Notes under the pieces: model-generated
What the model was told of the DNA's origin: nothing
What the model saw: only the letters and a program-made list of their open reading frames with translations
Database searches by the model: none
Translations under genes and position numbers: made by a program
NCBI GenBank assembly: GCA_947569225.1
Contig: CANORX010000028.1
Span: 1 to 9,182 of the forward strand
Source: an uncultured Clostridia bacterium
GTDB lineage: Bacteria; Bacillota_I; Bacilli_A; RF39; UBA660
Reading direction: 5' to 3'
Length of the DNA stretch: 9,182 nt
In this document: in pieces, positions 1 through 6,241 of the stretch
Numbering within the stretch: position 1 is the first letter of the stretch
Layout of the letters: each line of letters opens with the position of its first letter

Positions 1-706
1 TAATTCCTACCACACAATAATCCTTATCATGAATTTCTTTTTGTATTAGTTTATCTATAAAGTATACTATTATTAAGTCTTGTGTGTGGTATTTAGACAT
101 TATTTCAATTGTTAGTTTAGATATTGTTGTTATTCCTTTTTCTTTTAATAGATTTATAATATATTCATCTAAATAGTTTAGGTCTATTGATAGTATTTCA
201 TTGTTTTCTATTATTCTCATGGGAGAATTTGTTTTAATTAGATTTTGCCATTTTTTGGAGTATTCTTTTTGTTCTTCTTCATTTATTTTATGTTCTAGTT
301 TAGATAATTCTTCTAATTCTGTTTCAGTTAAGCATGCTGGTGTTATAGAGTTATTTAATTCTTCACTGTATGTTACATATATATCAATATTTTTATTTTT
401 TATATGATTAACTATGAATAGAAGTAGTAGATATGGCTCTATGGTTTTATGGCTAGACCATACTCTAATTTTAGCGTTTTCTTTTATGTATTTATCTAGT
501 AATTTTATTTCTTTTTCAAAGTTCTTTTCTTCTTTATAACATTCTATATTCATGTTTATGTTTAATTTATATTCGTTTATTTTACTTAAGTTGGATACGC
601 TAAAGAGTGTGTTAAATAAGATTATTTTATTACTCTTTAGTTTACTTTTTTTCATAGTGCAATATAGAGAATTTCCAAATACAACTTCAACTACTTTATT
701 ATTCAT
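1..706 (-). CDS. DUF1835/DUF3658-like protein, C-terminus off the left edge
   Basis: An open frame runs from ATG at 706 to the window edge (235 codons visible, no stop), so the gene is partial at its C-terminus. The start follows AAAGGA at the end of ffh, which is only 11 bases upstream, so it is probably co-transcribed with ffh. The opening VVEVVFGNSLYCTMK (residues 5-19) resembles the start of DUF1835 proteins (typically V-x-VFG-S). The segment IRVWSSHKTIEPYLLLLF (80-97) fits that domain's later strand and helix. Residues about 145-235 (KKWQNLIKT, MRIIENNEILSI, LDEYII, ending VVGI) resemble the DUF3658 module that often follows DUF1835. The function of this family is unknown to me. There is no signal peptide or clear membrane segment. 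The domain call rests on remembered family patterns; the frame itself is clear. Confidence 0.78.
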   Translation of the reverse strand, partial: MNNKVVEVVFGNSLYCTMKKSKLKSNKIILFNTLFSVSNLSKINEYKLNINMNIECYKEEKNFEKEIKLLDKYIKENAKIRVWSSHKTIEPYLLLLFIVNHIKNKNIDIYVTYSEELNNSITPACLTETELEELSKLEHKINEEEQKEYSKKWQNLIKTNSPMRIIENNEILSIDLNYLDEYIINLLKEKGITTISKLTIEIMSKYHTQDLIIVYFIDKLIQKEIHDKDYCVVGI

Positions 707-717
707 TTGATTTTCCT

Positions 718-2025
718 TTAAAATGGCATTTTCATGTTTCCATTAGTAAATTGTTTCATCATTGTTTTCATAGATTCAAATTGTTTTAATAGTCTGTTTA
801 CTTCTTCTACGCTTGTTCCACTTCCAGCCGCTATTCTTTGTTTTCTTGATGCTTTTAAAATCTCAGGTTTTCTTCTTTCTTCTTTAGTCATGGATAGGAT
901 AATGGCTTCTACTCTATTCATTAGTTTTGGGTCTATGTTAATGTTATTTAGTCCCATTTTTTTTGCACCTGGCAAGAGTTTTAATATGTTTTCTAGTGGT
1001 CCTAATTTTTTTATTTGTTTCATTTGATTTAAAAAGTCTTCTAAGTCAAAGTTACCTTTTTTCATTTTTTTAGCTGTTTCTAGTGCTTCTTCTTCGTTTA
1101 TTATTTCGCTTGCTTTTTCTGCTATGGATACTATGTCACCCATGCCTAGTATTCTGTCTGCAATTCTAGATGGAACAAATTCGCTTAGGCCATCTAATTT
1201 TTCAGAGTCACCTATTAGTTTTATTGGTATGTTAGTTAAGTGTCTTAGAGAGAGTGCTACTCCTCCTTTTGTGTCTCCATCCATTTTAGTTAGTATGCAA
1301 CCAGTTAGGTTAAGTTTTTCGTTAAATCCATTTATGACATTTATTGCATCTTGTCCCATCATTGCATCTATTACTAGTAATATTTCATTAGGATTTACTG
1401 CATCATTTATGTTAACTAGTTCTTCCATTAGTGTTTCGTCTATTTGTAATCTTCCTGCAGTATCTATTAGTATGTAGTTATATCCTTTTTCTTTTGCATA
1501 GTTTATTCCATTTTTTGCTATTTCTACTGGATTTTTTGTTCCTTCTTCATATACTTCTATGTTTAAGCTTTTTCCTAATGTTTTTAGTTGTTCTATTGCA
1601 GCAGGTCTATATACGTCACATGCTATAAACATAGGCTTTTTGTTCCATTTTTTTCTAATTAGGTTACCTAATTTTCCTACAGTAGTGGTTTTTCCGCTTC
1701 CTTGTAATCCACTCATAAGTACTATTGTCATGTCTTTTTCTATTTTTAGTGGAGTTGAATCTTTTCCAAGTAAGTCTATTAGTTCATTTCTTAATATGCT
1801 TGCAAACATTTCGCCTGGTTTTAAGCTTTTTTTAACTTCTTCTCCAAGTGCTTTTTCTTTTACATTGTTTACAAATTCTCCTACTATTTTATAGTTTACG
1901 TCTGCTTCTAAAAGGGCAAGTCTTATTTCACGTGCCATTTCACTTATGTTTTCTTCTGTTATTGTTCCATATCCTTTTACTTTTGATATTATATTGTCTA
2001 GTTTACCTTCTAAAAAATCAAACAT
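718..2025 (-). CDS. ffh: Signal recognition particle GTPase Ffh (SRP54)
   Basis: The protein subunit of the signal recognition particle. It binds 4.5S/scRNA and signal peptides emerging from the ribosome and docks with FtsY at the membrane, using GTP. It has 435 residues, close to the usual ~450. The N domain spans about 1-100. The G domain shows the P-loop GLQGSGKTTT (106-115), DVYRPAAIEQ (137-146), DTAGR (188-192) and TKMDGDTKGG (246-255). RILGMGDI (291-298) marks the start of the M domain, which has the finger-loop region LGPLENILKLLPG, the RNA-binding RKQRIAAGSG (394-403) and a Met-rich tail. The ATG start has a strong AGAGGTG site about 7 bases upstream. It lies 36 bases after ylxM and is followed by the DUF1835-like gene. 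In many Firmicutes rpsP follows ffh; it does not here. Confidence 0.99.
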   Translation of the reverse strand: MFDFLEGKLDNIISKVKGYGTITEENISEMAREIRLALLEADVNYKIVGEFVNNVKEKALGEEVKKSLKPGEMFASILRNELIDLLGKDSTPLKIEKDMTIVLMSGLQGSGKTTTVGKLGNLIRKKWNKKPMFIACDVYRPAAIEQLKTLGKSLNIEVYEEGTKNPVEIAKNGINYAKEKGYNYILIDTAGRLQIDETLMEELVNINDAVNPNEILLVIDAMMGQDAINVINGFNEKLNLTGCILTKMDGDTKGGVALSLRHLTNIPIKLIGDSEKLDGLSEFVPSRIADRILGMGDIVSIAEKASEIINEEEALETAKKMKKGNFDLEDFLNQMKQIKKLGPLENILKLLPGAKKMGLNNINIDPKLMNRVEAIILSMTKEERRKPEILKASRKQRIAAGSGTSVEEVNRLLKQFESMKTMMKQFTNGNMKMPF

Positions 2026-2061
2026 ATTTTTTCACCTCTTTGTTTATTTATTTTTTATTTT

Positions 2062-2355
2062 TTAAAATAAGTTTTCTAATTCATTTTTTGTTTCTGTGTC
2101 TTTGGTAGATTGTTTTATTTTTTCTACACTTTTATATATTTCATAAATTTTTAGTGCTTCGTCATATTCTTTTAGTTTATATTCTATTTTATTTAATGTT
2201 CTTCCTATGAATGATTTACTTACGTTTAGTATTTCTGATATTTCACTCAGCGATAAGTCTTCAAAGTAGTAATATTCAAAACATTTTTTTTGGTTTTCTG
2301 TTAGTAAGTTTTTATATAAGTCATATAGTTTTATTATTTTTTCTCTTTCTTCCAT
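2062..2355 (-). CDS. ylxM: YlxM-like helix-turn-helix protein (UPF0122)
   Basis: A 97-residue protein of the YlxM/p13 family, which is usually encoded just before ffh and is thought to interact with or modulate the SRP system. Residues 10-33 (LYDLYKNLLTENQKKCFEYYYFED, split by helices) match the family's N-terminal helix. A sigma-70 region-4-like helix-turn-helix lies at about 34-58 (LSLSEISEILNVSKSF, then IGRTLNKIE). The recognition helix differs from the SRQAVYDNIKR pattern I remember for Bacillus YlxM, so its target contacts may have diverged. The C-terminal 35 residues are charged and helical. The start overlaps the Nudix stop by one base (TAATG), suggesting translational coupling, and an AAGGA site lies 9 bases upstream. 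The family call rests on sequence plus the ffh context. Confidence 0.9.
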   Translation of the reverse strand: MEEREKIIKLYDLYKNLLTENQKKCFEYYYFEDLSLSEISEILNVSKSFIGRTLNKIEYKLKEYDEALKIYEIYKSVEKIKQSTKDTETKNELENLF

Positions 2356-2876
2356 TAAATCATATCCTTATACATGTAAAAAGCTATTAGTGTTTTAGGG
2401 TCTGTTATTGTTCTGTTTTTTATTAATTCTTCTATTTCATTTAGGCTATAAAAGTTTACTTCTTCTACGTCGTCTGTTTCTTGTGGTTTAGAGTCAATGC
2501 TTTTTACTTTTATTAGGTATATGTTCATTTCTCCGTCTGACATGTTTTCAATTATGTTGTATGTTATTATTGGGTCTTTTGTTATACTTATTATATTATT
2601 TCTATTTATTCCACATTCTTCTTCTAATTCTTCTATTATTATTTCTTGTTTTGTTATGTTTTTGTCTAATGTTCCAGCTGGTATTTCTAATGTGTTTTTT
2701 CCTAGTATTGGTCTATATTGACTTACTAGTGCCATTTTTCCTTCTTCGTTTATTACTATTCCTGCTGAAGCTCCTCTTAATGCTACTTTTGTGTATGCTT
2801 CTTTTTTTCCGTTTTTTTCTCTTTTGCAATTATATATTTTTACATATCCATCATATATTAATTCGTTTGTTTCCAT
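2355..2876 (-). CDS. Nudix hydrolase, ADP-ribose pyrophosphatase-like
   Basis: A 173-residue Nudix protein resembling the ADP-ribose pyrophosphatase (NudF) group, which splits ADP-ribose into AMP and ribose 5-phosphate. Family landmarks are VSQYRP (51-56), LEIPAGTLD (63-71), the Nudix box from G68 to I90, and a C-terminal helix NEIEELIKNRTITDPKTL. The box keeps the metal-binding glutamates E83, E86 and E87 and G89. However, the Glu expected at position 74 is Ile, and the Arg expected at 82 is Glu, so activity or substrate may differ from the classic enzymes. The start abuts the ftsY stop (TAA then ATG, no gap) and is preceded by AAGGAG inside the end of ftsY; its stop overlaps the ylxM start by one base. 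It sits between SRP genes without an obvious functional link. The substrate is an inference. Confidence 0.9.
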   Translation of the reverse strand: METNELIYDGYVKIYNCKREKNGKKEAYTKVALRGASAGIVINEEGKMALVSQYRPILGKNTLEIPAGTLDKNITKQEIIIEELEEECGINRNNIISITKDPIITYNIIENMSDGEMNIYLIKVKSIDSKPQETDDVEEVNFYSLNEIEELIKNRTITDPKTLIAFYMYKDMI

Positions 2877-3848
2877 TTAATTCCACTCCTTAAATAATCC
2901 ATAGATGTAGTTTTCTATGTCAAAGGCAACCATGTCTTCTTCTTTTTCTCCAAATCCTACAAATTTTACTGGTATGTTTACGTTGTCTTTTATTGATAGT
3001 ACTATTCCACCTTTTGCTGTGCCGTCTAGTTTTGTTAGTATTATTCCTGTTATTTCACATATTTCTTTAAAGTTTTTTGCTTGACTTATTCCATTTTGAC
3101 CAGTAGATGCATCTATTACTAGTAGTGTTTCGTCTATGTTTCTTCCTGTTTGTTTTTCTATTACTTTGCTTATTTTTTCTAGTTCTTTCATTAGGTTTAT
3201 TTTGTTTTGTAGTCTTCCTGCAGTGTCTATTAATACTACGTCACAATTTTTGTTTGTTGCTTCTTCTAGGCCTTTATATACTACACTTGCTGGATCCGTT
3301 TGGTCATTTCCACAAAATTCTACTCCTAATTTACTAGCCCATATTTTTGCTTGTTCAACTGCCCCTGCTCTGAAGGTGTCCGCGCCTATTATCATTATTT
3401 TTTTGCCTTCTTTTTTCATTTTTGAAGCGAGTTTCGCTATGCTTGTTGTTTTTCCTACTCCATTTACTCCTATAAATAATATTGTTGTGAGTCCTTCTTT
3501 GTTATAGTTTATTTTACTTGTTAGTTGTTCATTTCCTACATATATTAGAAATAGTTCGTCTACTATTATTTCTTTTAAGTATTCAAAGTTATCTACGCTT
3601 TCTTCTTTTACTCTTTTTTTAAGTTTGTCTATAAATTTCATGGTTGTTGTTGTTCCTAAGTCTGCCATTATGAGTATTTCTTCTAATTCTTCATAGAATT
3701 TTTCATCAATTTTCGTGTATTTTATTCCTAGTAAGTTAAGATTATTTATGAAGTTATCTCTTGTTTTTGTTAGTCCTTCTTCATATTTTTCTATGTTTTC
3801 TTTTTCATTCATGTTAAATACTTTTTTTATTTTATCAAATATTTTCAC
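2877..3848 (-). CDS. ftsY: Signal recognition particle receptor FtsY
   Basis: The SRP receptor GTPase, which sits at the inner face of the membrane and pairs with Ffh to hand ribosomes to SecYEG. It has 323 residues. There is only a short N-terminal segment (basic and amphipathic, about 1-40) and no long acidic A domain, as in many Gram-positives. The N domain is about 25-110. The G motifs are the P-loop GVNGVGKTTS (127-136), DTFRAGAVEQ (157-166), DTAGR (208-212), ASTGQNG (247-253) and TKLDGTAKGG (272-281), with the FtsY-type VGFGE at 297-301. I chose the GTG start at 3848 because GGTGAT lies 4 bases before it; the alternative ATG at codon 13 would cut into the N-terminal helix and has no better site. 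First gene of the operon, directly followed by the Nudix gene. Confidence 0.98.
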   Translation of the reverse strand: MKIFDKIKKVFNMNEKENIEKYEEGLTKTRDNFINNLNLLGIKYTKIDEKFYEELEEILIMADLGTTTTMKFIDKLKKRVKEESVDNFEYLKEIIVDELFLIYVGNEQLTSKINYNKEGLTTILFIGVNGVGKTTSIAKLASKMKKEGKKIMIIGADTFRAGAVEQAKIWASKLGVEFCGNDQTDPASVVYKGLEEATNKNCDVVLIDTAGRLQNKINLMKELEKISKVIEKQTGRNIDETLLVIDASTGQNGISQAKNFKEICEITGIILTKLDGTAKGGIVLSIKDNVNIPVKFVGFGEKEEDMVAFDIENYIYGLFKEWN

Positions 3849-3852
3849 TTAT

Positions 3853-3873
3853 ATCACCACGATAATTATATCA
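3853..3873 (-). promoter_or_regulatory. Extended -10 promoter and ribosome site of the ftsY operon
   Basis: On the minus strand a TGA-TATAAT extended -10 (TATAAT at 3870-3865, TG at 3873-3872) lies just upstream of ftsY. The hexamer 17 bases further up is TAGTAG, a poor -35, so the extended -10 would carry recognition. The expected transcription start is near 3858, which is also where the GGTGAT ribosome site (3858-3853) begins. The message would therefore have an almost absent leader. Inferred from sequence only. Confidence 0.6.
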
Positions 3874-3891
3874 CGTTAGTTTTTATTCTAC

Positions 3892-3920
3892 TAGACATTT
3901 AATTTTTTTTATTGTATAAT
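3892..3920 (+). promoter_or_regulatory. Promoter of the orphan gene (TAGACA-N17-TATAAT)
   Basis: TAGACA at 3892-3897 and TATAAT at 3915-3920 are exactly 17 bases apart, a strong housekeeping-sigma match. The expected transcription start is near 3927, giving a leader of about 28 bases before ATG 3955. It is back to back with the ftsY promoter, so the roughly 40 bases between the two -10 elements serve both directions. Confidence 0.75.
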
Positions 3921-3954
3921 GTTCTTTGTTTTTTTAAAGGAGACGATATTTTTT

Positions 3955-4497
3955 ATGATTAATATATACAAATTATTAAGGTTGTATATTGGTTATTTTA
4001 AGTTTTTACGAAGTAATTTTAATTTAGATTTTAATGATTATTTACAGTCTATTATGAATAATAAGTGTATTTTAGATTGTTTTAGTGATGTTAATAATGT
4101 TAATGTTTATAGACTTTTTTCTGTAAAGTATTTTGATGGTTATGATATGGCTACTATTCAACCTTCTTCTTTTTTAGTTAGACCAGATGGAATGAGTCAG
4201 GAAGATGTTTTTAAGATAGTTTCTTATGTGGTTAGGAGAATCGTTGTTGATAATGATAGGTTTATTAACAATTTAGAACATGTTTTGATTTGTAAGTTTG
4301 GTTTTAGTTATGTTTCTAATGTTAAAAACAGAAATGTTGTTGATTTGTTTTTTACTAATAATGTTAGATGTTTCATTTTTAGTAAGTATTTTGATAAGTA
4401 TTTTAATTGGATTTCTAAGGGAAATGTTGATTTTGATGAGATAGTTGATATTTATAAAAAGATTAATAATCTAGAAGCTTTGAAGCTTAAGATGTAG
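3955..4497 (+). CDS. Hypothetical protein of unknown function (orphan, 180 aa)
   Basis: I do not recognise this gene. It encodes 180 residues from ATG 3955, preceded by AAAGGAGA (3936-3943) with a somewhat long spacing of 12 bases. The in-frame ATG at 3919 overlaps the TATAAT box and has no ribosome site, so I reject it as the start. The protein is rich in Asn, Phe, Tyr, Val and Asp. There is no signal peptide, no clear membrane helix and no Cys/His cluster. A predicted helix-rich start (YKLLRLYIGYFKFLRSNF) is followed by alternating hydrophobic segments such as VFKIVSYVVRRIVVDNDRF. Codon endings are strongly T-rich, like rnjA on the same strand, so it looks native and translated. It has its own promoter, no operon partner, and is followed by a hairpin and then the IS. 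The gene is well supported; its role is unknown. Confidence 0.8.
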   Translation: MINIYKLLRLYIGYFKFLRSNFNLDFNDYLQSIMNNKCILDCFSDVNNVNVYRLFSVKYFDGYDMATIQPSSFLVRPDGMSQEDVFKIVSYVVRRIVVDNDRFINNLEHVLICKFGFSYVSNVKNRNVVDLFFTNNVRCFIFSKYFDKYFNWISKGNVDFDEIVDIYKKINNLEALKLKM

Positions 4498-4498
4498 G

Positions 4499-4522
4499 TA
4501 AACACTTTGTTTTTAGTGTTTA
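4499..4522 (+). terminator. Hairpin after the orphan gene, weak terminator candidate
   Basis: An 8-bp perfect stem (TAAACACT 4499-4506 with AGTGTTTA 4515-4522) with an 8-base loop begins 2 bases after the stop codon at 4497. The following TTGTTAG is not a proper T-run and the stem is AT-rich, so termination would be weak. The stronger hairpin at 4590-4614 may do the real stopping. Confidence 0.4.
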
Positions 4523-4538
4523 TTGTTAGAATCAAGAA

Positions 4539-4548
4539 GTTTCGGAAA
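4539..4548 (+). repeat. Left terminal inverted repeat of the IS
   Basis: GTTTCGGAAA, the exact reverse complement of 6141-6150. It lies 64 bases beyond the transposase stop codon. The match stops at 10 bp: the next bases are ATTTAACA here and CACAAAAA at the other end. Confidence 0.75.
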
Positions 4549-4550
4549 AT

Positions 4551-4578
4551 TTAACAAATAAGTTACAATTGATATAAT
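4551..4578 (+). promoter_or_regulatory. Inward promoter-like sequence at the left IS end
   Basis: TTAACA (4551-4556), a 16-base spacer and TATAAT (4573-4578) preceded by TGA make a good extended -10 promoter pointing into the IS, antisense to the transposase. Transcription would start near 4585 and meet the hairpin at 4590-4614 at once. It may be a transposase-binding subterminal sequence rather than a working promoter, because the other end carries the same TGATATAAT. Confidence 0.45.
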
Positions 4579-4589
4579 GAAACATATTC

Positions 4590-4614
4590 GAGAGAAAGTA
4601 TATTCTCTCTTTTT
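4590..4614 (+). terminator. Rho-independent terminator at the left IS end
   Basis: Stem GAGAGAA (4590-4596) with TTCTCTC (4603-4609), loop of 6 bases, followed by TTTTT (4610-4614). On the plus strand this would stop transcription entering the element from the orphan-gene side. It overlaps the last codon of the transposase, whose stop is at 4615-4613. On the minus strand there is no T-run after the stem, so it is directional. Confidence 0.7.
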
Positions 4615-6081
4615 AAATAATTTTAGTTGTATTTTTTAATTCAGAAAAATATGAAAGTTTGTTGAATATGTTTGTAGTAACTGAAGAACTATTTAGATAT
4701 GGTATAGAAACTATTGGAAGATATCCCTTCTTTTTAATAGTTGAAGTTTCATTTCTTATTTCGTTATATTCTATTACTTCTTCACCTTTATCATAAGTTT
4801 GTAGATAAGTATTAAAAATATTTATTCCATTTATTTTAGCATCATTAAGCATAAAGTATTTATTAATATTTTTTACAGAATATCCTTTAGGTCTAGAAGC
4901 AAAAGTAGAAGCAATGAAATGAGAAATATGAGATTCCATAGATGAACCAATAGAAGAAGATATCATGTGCTTAGCAGCTTTATAATGGTTTAATAAGTAT
5001 GTTATTTTTTTCTCTATAGTATCTTTCTTATGAGGATGTTTATTTATATAAGTGTTAAGTTTATCTTTGTAGTCTTTTCTTCTATCATTAATAAATGAAT
5101 TAAATATTTCAACTCTTTCTTCTTTAACAGTAGTAATATGATTAATTGCTTGTTTGTAATGAAATAAACATAGTAAGTGTTGTACTTTTTGAAATGTTTC
5201 TAGTTTTAGTTCACTTATACCAGCAGTTAACCAATTTCCACCATCAGATAACACATAGATTTCTTTAATTTGCTCATAATCATATATCTCTATAAGTCTA
5301 TCTAATAGCTCTTCCCAAGGATGAGTAGAGTAACAAGTAAATACATGTCTATTGATAAGAGCACGTCTACCTTTACTTACTTCTTTAACACCTTCGAAAA
5401 CAACAAAAGCTTTACCCATAATATCACCATCTAAGTCTTGACAGCCAATATATTTTTCATCACCCATGATATATAAAGTTCTAGGAGTAGATTTATTCTT
5501 ATCATAATGAATATTAACATTCCAACTTTTAATCCAATTATTAATGCTTTGTCTTGGAATAGAAAACATGGTTGTATCCTTGTTAGTTAACTCTTGAATA
5601 TTAGCAATCCTTTCACCAATAATTCTTCCAGCTTGAGATTGATTAGAGTAGAAAGATTCTTTGATAGCAAGACCTTTAACAACAGGGTCATAGTGATCGT
5701 ATTTAGGAAGATTTAACAATTCATCAATATAGAAGAATTTTTGTTTGCTAGACTTATCTTCATAGTAAGTTCTAGTAATAGTTATTTCACCAATAATAGT
5801 AGTGATAGTTCTAGTTACATCTTTTTTATTCACATAGTACTTACACTTTCTTAGAGTAGAATCTCTATAAGAAACATCAAACTCATTAATAACTTCAATA
5901 ATAATATCTTTAATTAGATTAATAGAAAGACGATTAGCATCAGCTATAAGAGTAAGATACTTATTAGAATCTTGTGAAGTAAAACTCTTTACAATTTCAT
6001 CAATAAAACAATTAACACATTAATTTTATTTTTTAATCTATTTTTCAAGACATTTGTAAATTTTTGTGATATTATATTCAT
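4613..6081 (-). pseudogene. ISLre2/UPF0236 family transposase with one frameshift
   Basis: A DDE transposase of the ISLre2 (UPF0236) type. The long frame covers 406 residues from a GTG at 5833, but homology-like sequence in the same frame continues upstream to 6019 with no start codon. A separate short frame begins at ATG 6081 (site AGGTG, 5-base spacing) and stops at 5989 after 30 residues. Joining the two by adding one base within 5992-6019, most simply in the 4-base T-run at 6008-6005, gives LIVFIDEIVKSF and one 489-residue protein, a normal family length. Numbered in the 406-residue part, landmarks are the early TRTYYEDK, MGDEKYIG with candidate catalytic D125, VLSDGGNW with D197, CLFHYKQ, and SSMESHISHFIASTFASRP with E300. 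The cause is a real one-base deletion or a homopolymer sequencing error. No in-frame stop lies in the rest, so inactivation is recent if real. Confidence 0.85.
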
Positions 6082-6083
6082 AT

Positions 6084-6137
6084 GAACACCTGATTTCTTT
6101 TTTTGATTAATATAATTATATCAGATGTTCTTTTTTT
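6084..6137 (+). terminator. Right-end IS hairpin: terminator outward, ribosome-site trap inward
   Basis: GAACACCTGAT (6084-6094) and ATCAGATGTTC (6120-6130) form an 11-bp stem with a 25-base loop. On the plus strand one C-A mismatch is present and seven T's follow (6131-6137), so it can end transcription leaving the IS toward rnjA. On the minus strand the mismatch becomes a U-G pair, and the second arm contains the transposase ribosome site AGGTG (6091-6087). Transcripts that read in from outside would carry both arms and hide that site. Confidence 0.65.
6115..6123 (-). promoter_or_regulatory. Transposase promoter (extended -10)
   Basis: On the minus strand TGA-TATAAT lies at 6123-6115, with no good -35 (AAACAC at 17-base spacing). 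The start of transcription would fall near 6108, inside the loop of the right-end hairpin, so the element's own message lacks the first arm and its ribosome site stays open. The leader would be about 27 bases. Inferred from sequence. Confidence 0.55.
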
Positions 6138-6140
6138 GTG

Positions 6141-6150
6141 TTTCCGAAAC
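6141..6150 (-). repeat. Right terminal inverted repeat of the IS
   Basis: Plus-strand TTTCCGAAAC, the exact reverse complement of 4539-4548. It is 59 bases upstream of the transposase ATG and 29 bases before the -35 element of rnjA. Confidence 0.75.
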
Positions 6151-6179
6151 CATTATACACTATCCAGTTTTTAAGGCTA

Positions 6180-6208
6180 TAGACTTTTTTTCTTTTTTAT
6201 AGTATAAT
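6180..6208 (+). promoter_or_regulatory. Promoter of rnjA (TAGACT-N17-TATAAT)
   Basis: TAGACT (6180-6185) and TATAAT (6203-6208) have the ideal 17-base spacing. The -35 is nearly the same as that of the orphan gene (TAGACA). Expected start near 6215, leader about 40 bases. It lies entirely outside the IS. Confidence 0.75.
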
Positions 6209-6211
6209 TGG

Positions 6212-6241
6212 TTTATTAGAAATTTTCTTTTATTAGAAATT
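6212..6241 (+). repeat. 13-bp direct repeat in the rnjA leader
   Basis: TTTATTAGAAATT occurs at 6212-6224 and again at 6229-6241, with starts 17 bases apart. The first copy spans the expected transcription start and the second ends against the GGAGG ribosome site (6242-6246). It could be a binding site pair or a simple tandem duplication. Confidence 0.6.

Larger units (their letters stand above)
4539..6150 (-). mobile_element. ISLre2-type insertion sequence, about 1.6 kb, transposase frameshifted
   Basis: The element is defined by a UPF0236/ISLre2-type transposase and a perfect 10-bp terminal inverted repeat GTTTCGGAAA (4539-4548; reverse complement 6141-6150). Its length of 1612 bp is in line with that family. 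Both ends also carry an inward-facing TGATATAAT, 30-34 bases from the tip. A terminator-like hairpin lies near each end. The 9 bases outside each tip (AATCAAGAA on the left, CATTATACA on the right) do not match, so no target duplication is visible. The element separates the orphan gene from rnjA but leaves the rnjA promoter (6180-6208) intact. Boundaries are inferred from the inverted repeat; family assignment is from the protein. Confidence 0.82.

Noticed and set aside
201..407. Plus-strand 68-codon frame opposite the DUF1835-like gene
   Set aside because: It is antisense to a longer coherent frame with a ribosome site and family-like sequence, and has no ribosome site of its own.
734..3507. 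Plus-strand open frames opposite ffh, Nudix and ftsY rich in Leu, Phe and Ser, resembling membrane proteins
   Set aside because: They are mirror frames of strongly supported minus-strand genes; the hydrophobic look comes from the T-rich top strand, and they lack ribosome sites.
3919..3954. Longer N-terminus for the orphan gene from ATG 3919
   Set aside because: That ATG overlaps the TATAAT promoter box, lies upstream of the expected transcription start and has no ribosome site; ATG 3955 follows AAAGGAGA.
4613..5833. Intact 406-residue transposase starting at GTG 5833
   Set aside because: No ribosome site precedes this GTG, and family-like sequence continues upstream in frame without a start codon, so the frame is a truncated piece of a frameshifted gene.
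6020..6032. Programmed -1 frameshifting at an A-AAA-AAT heptamer in the transposase
   Set aside because: Slipping there leads directly into a TAA in the -1 frame; the only workable shift window (6019-5992) has no slippery heptamer.
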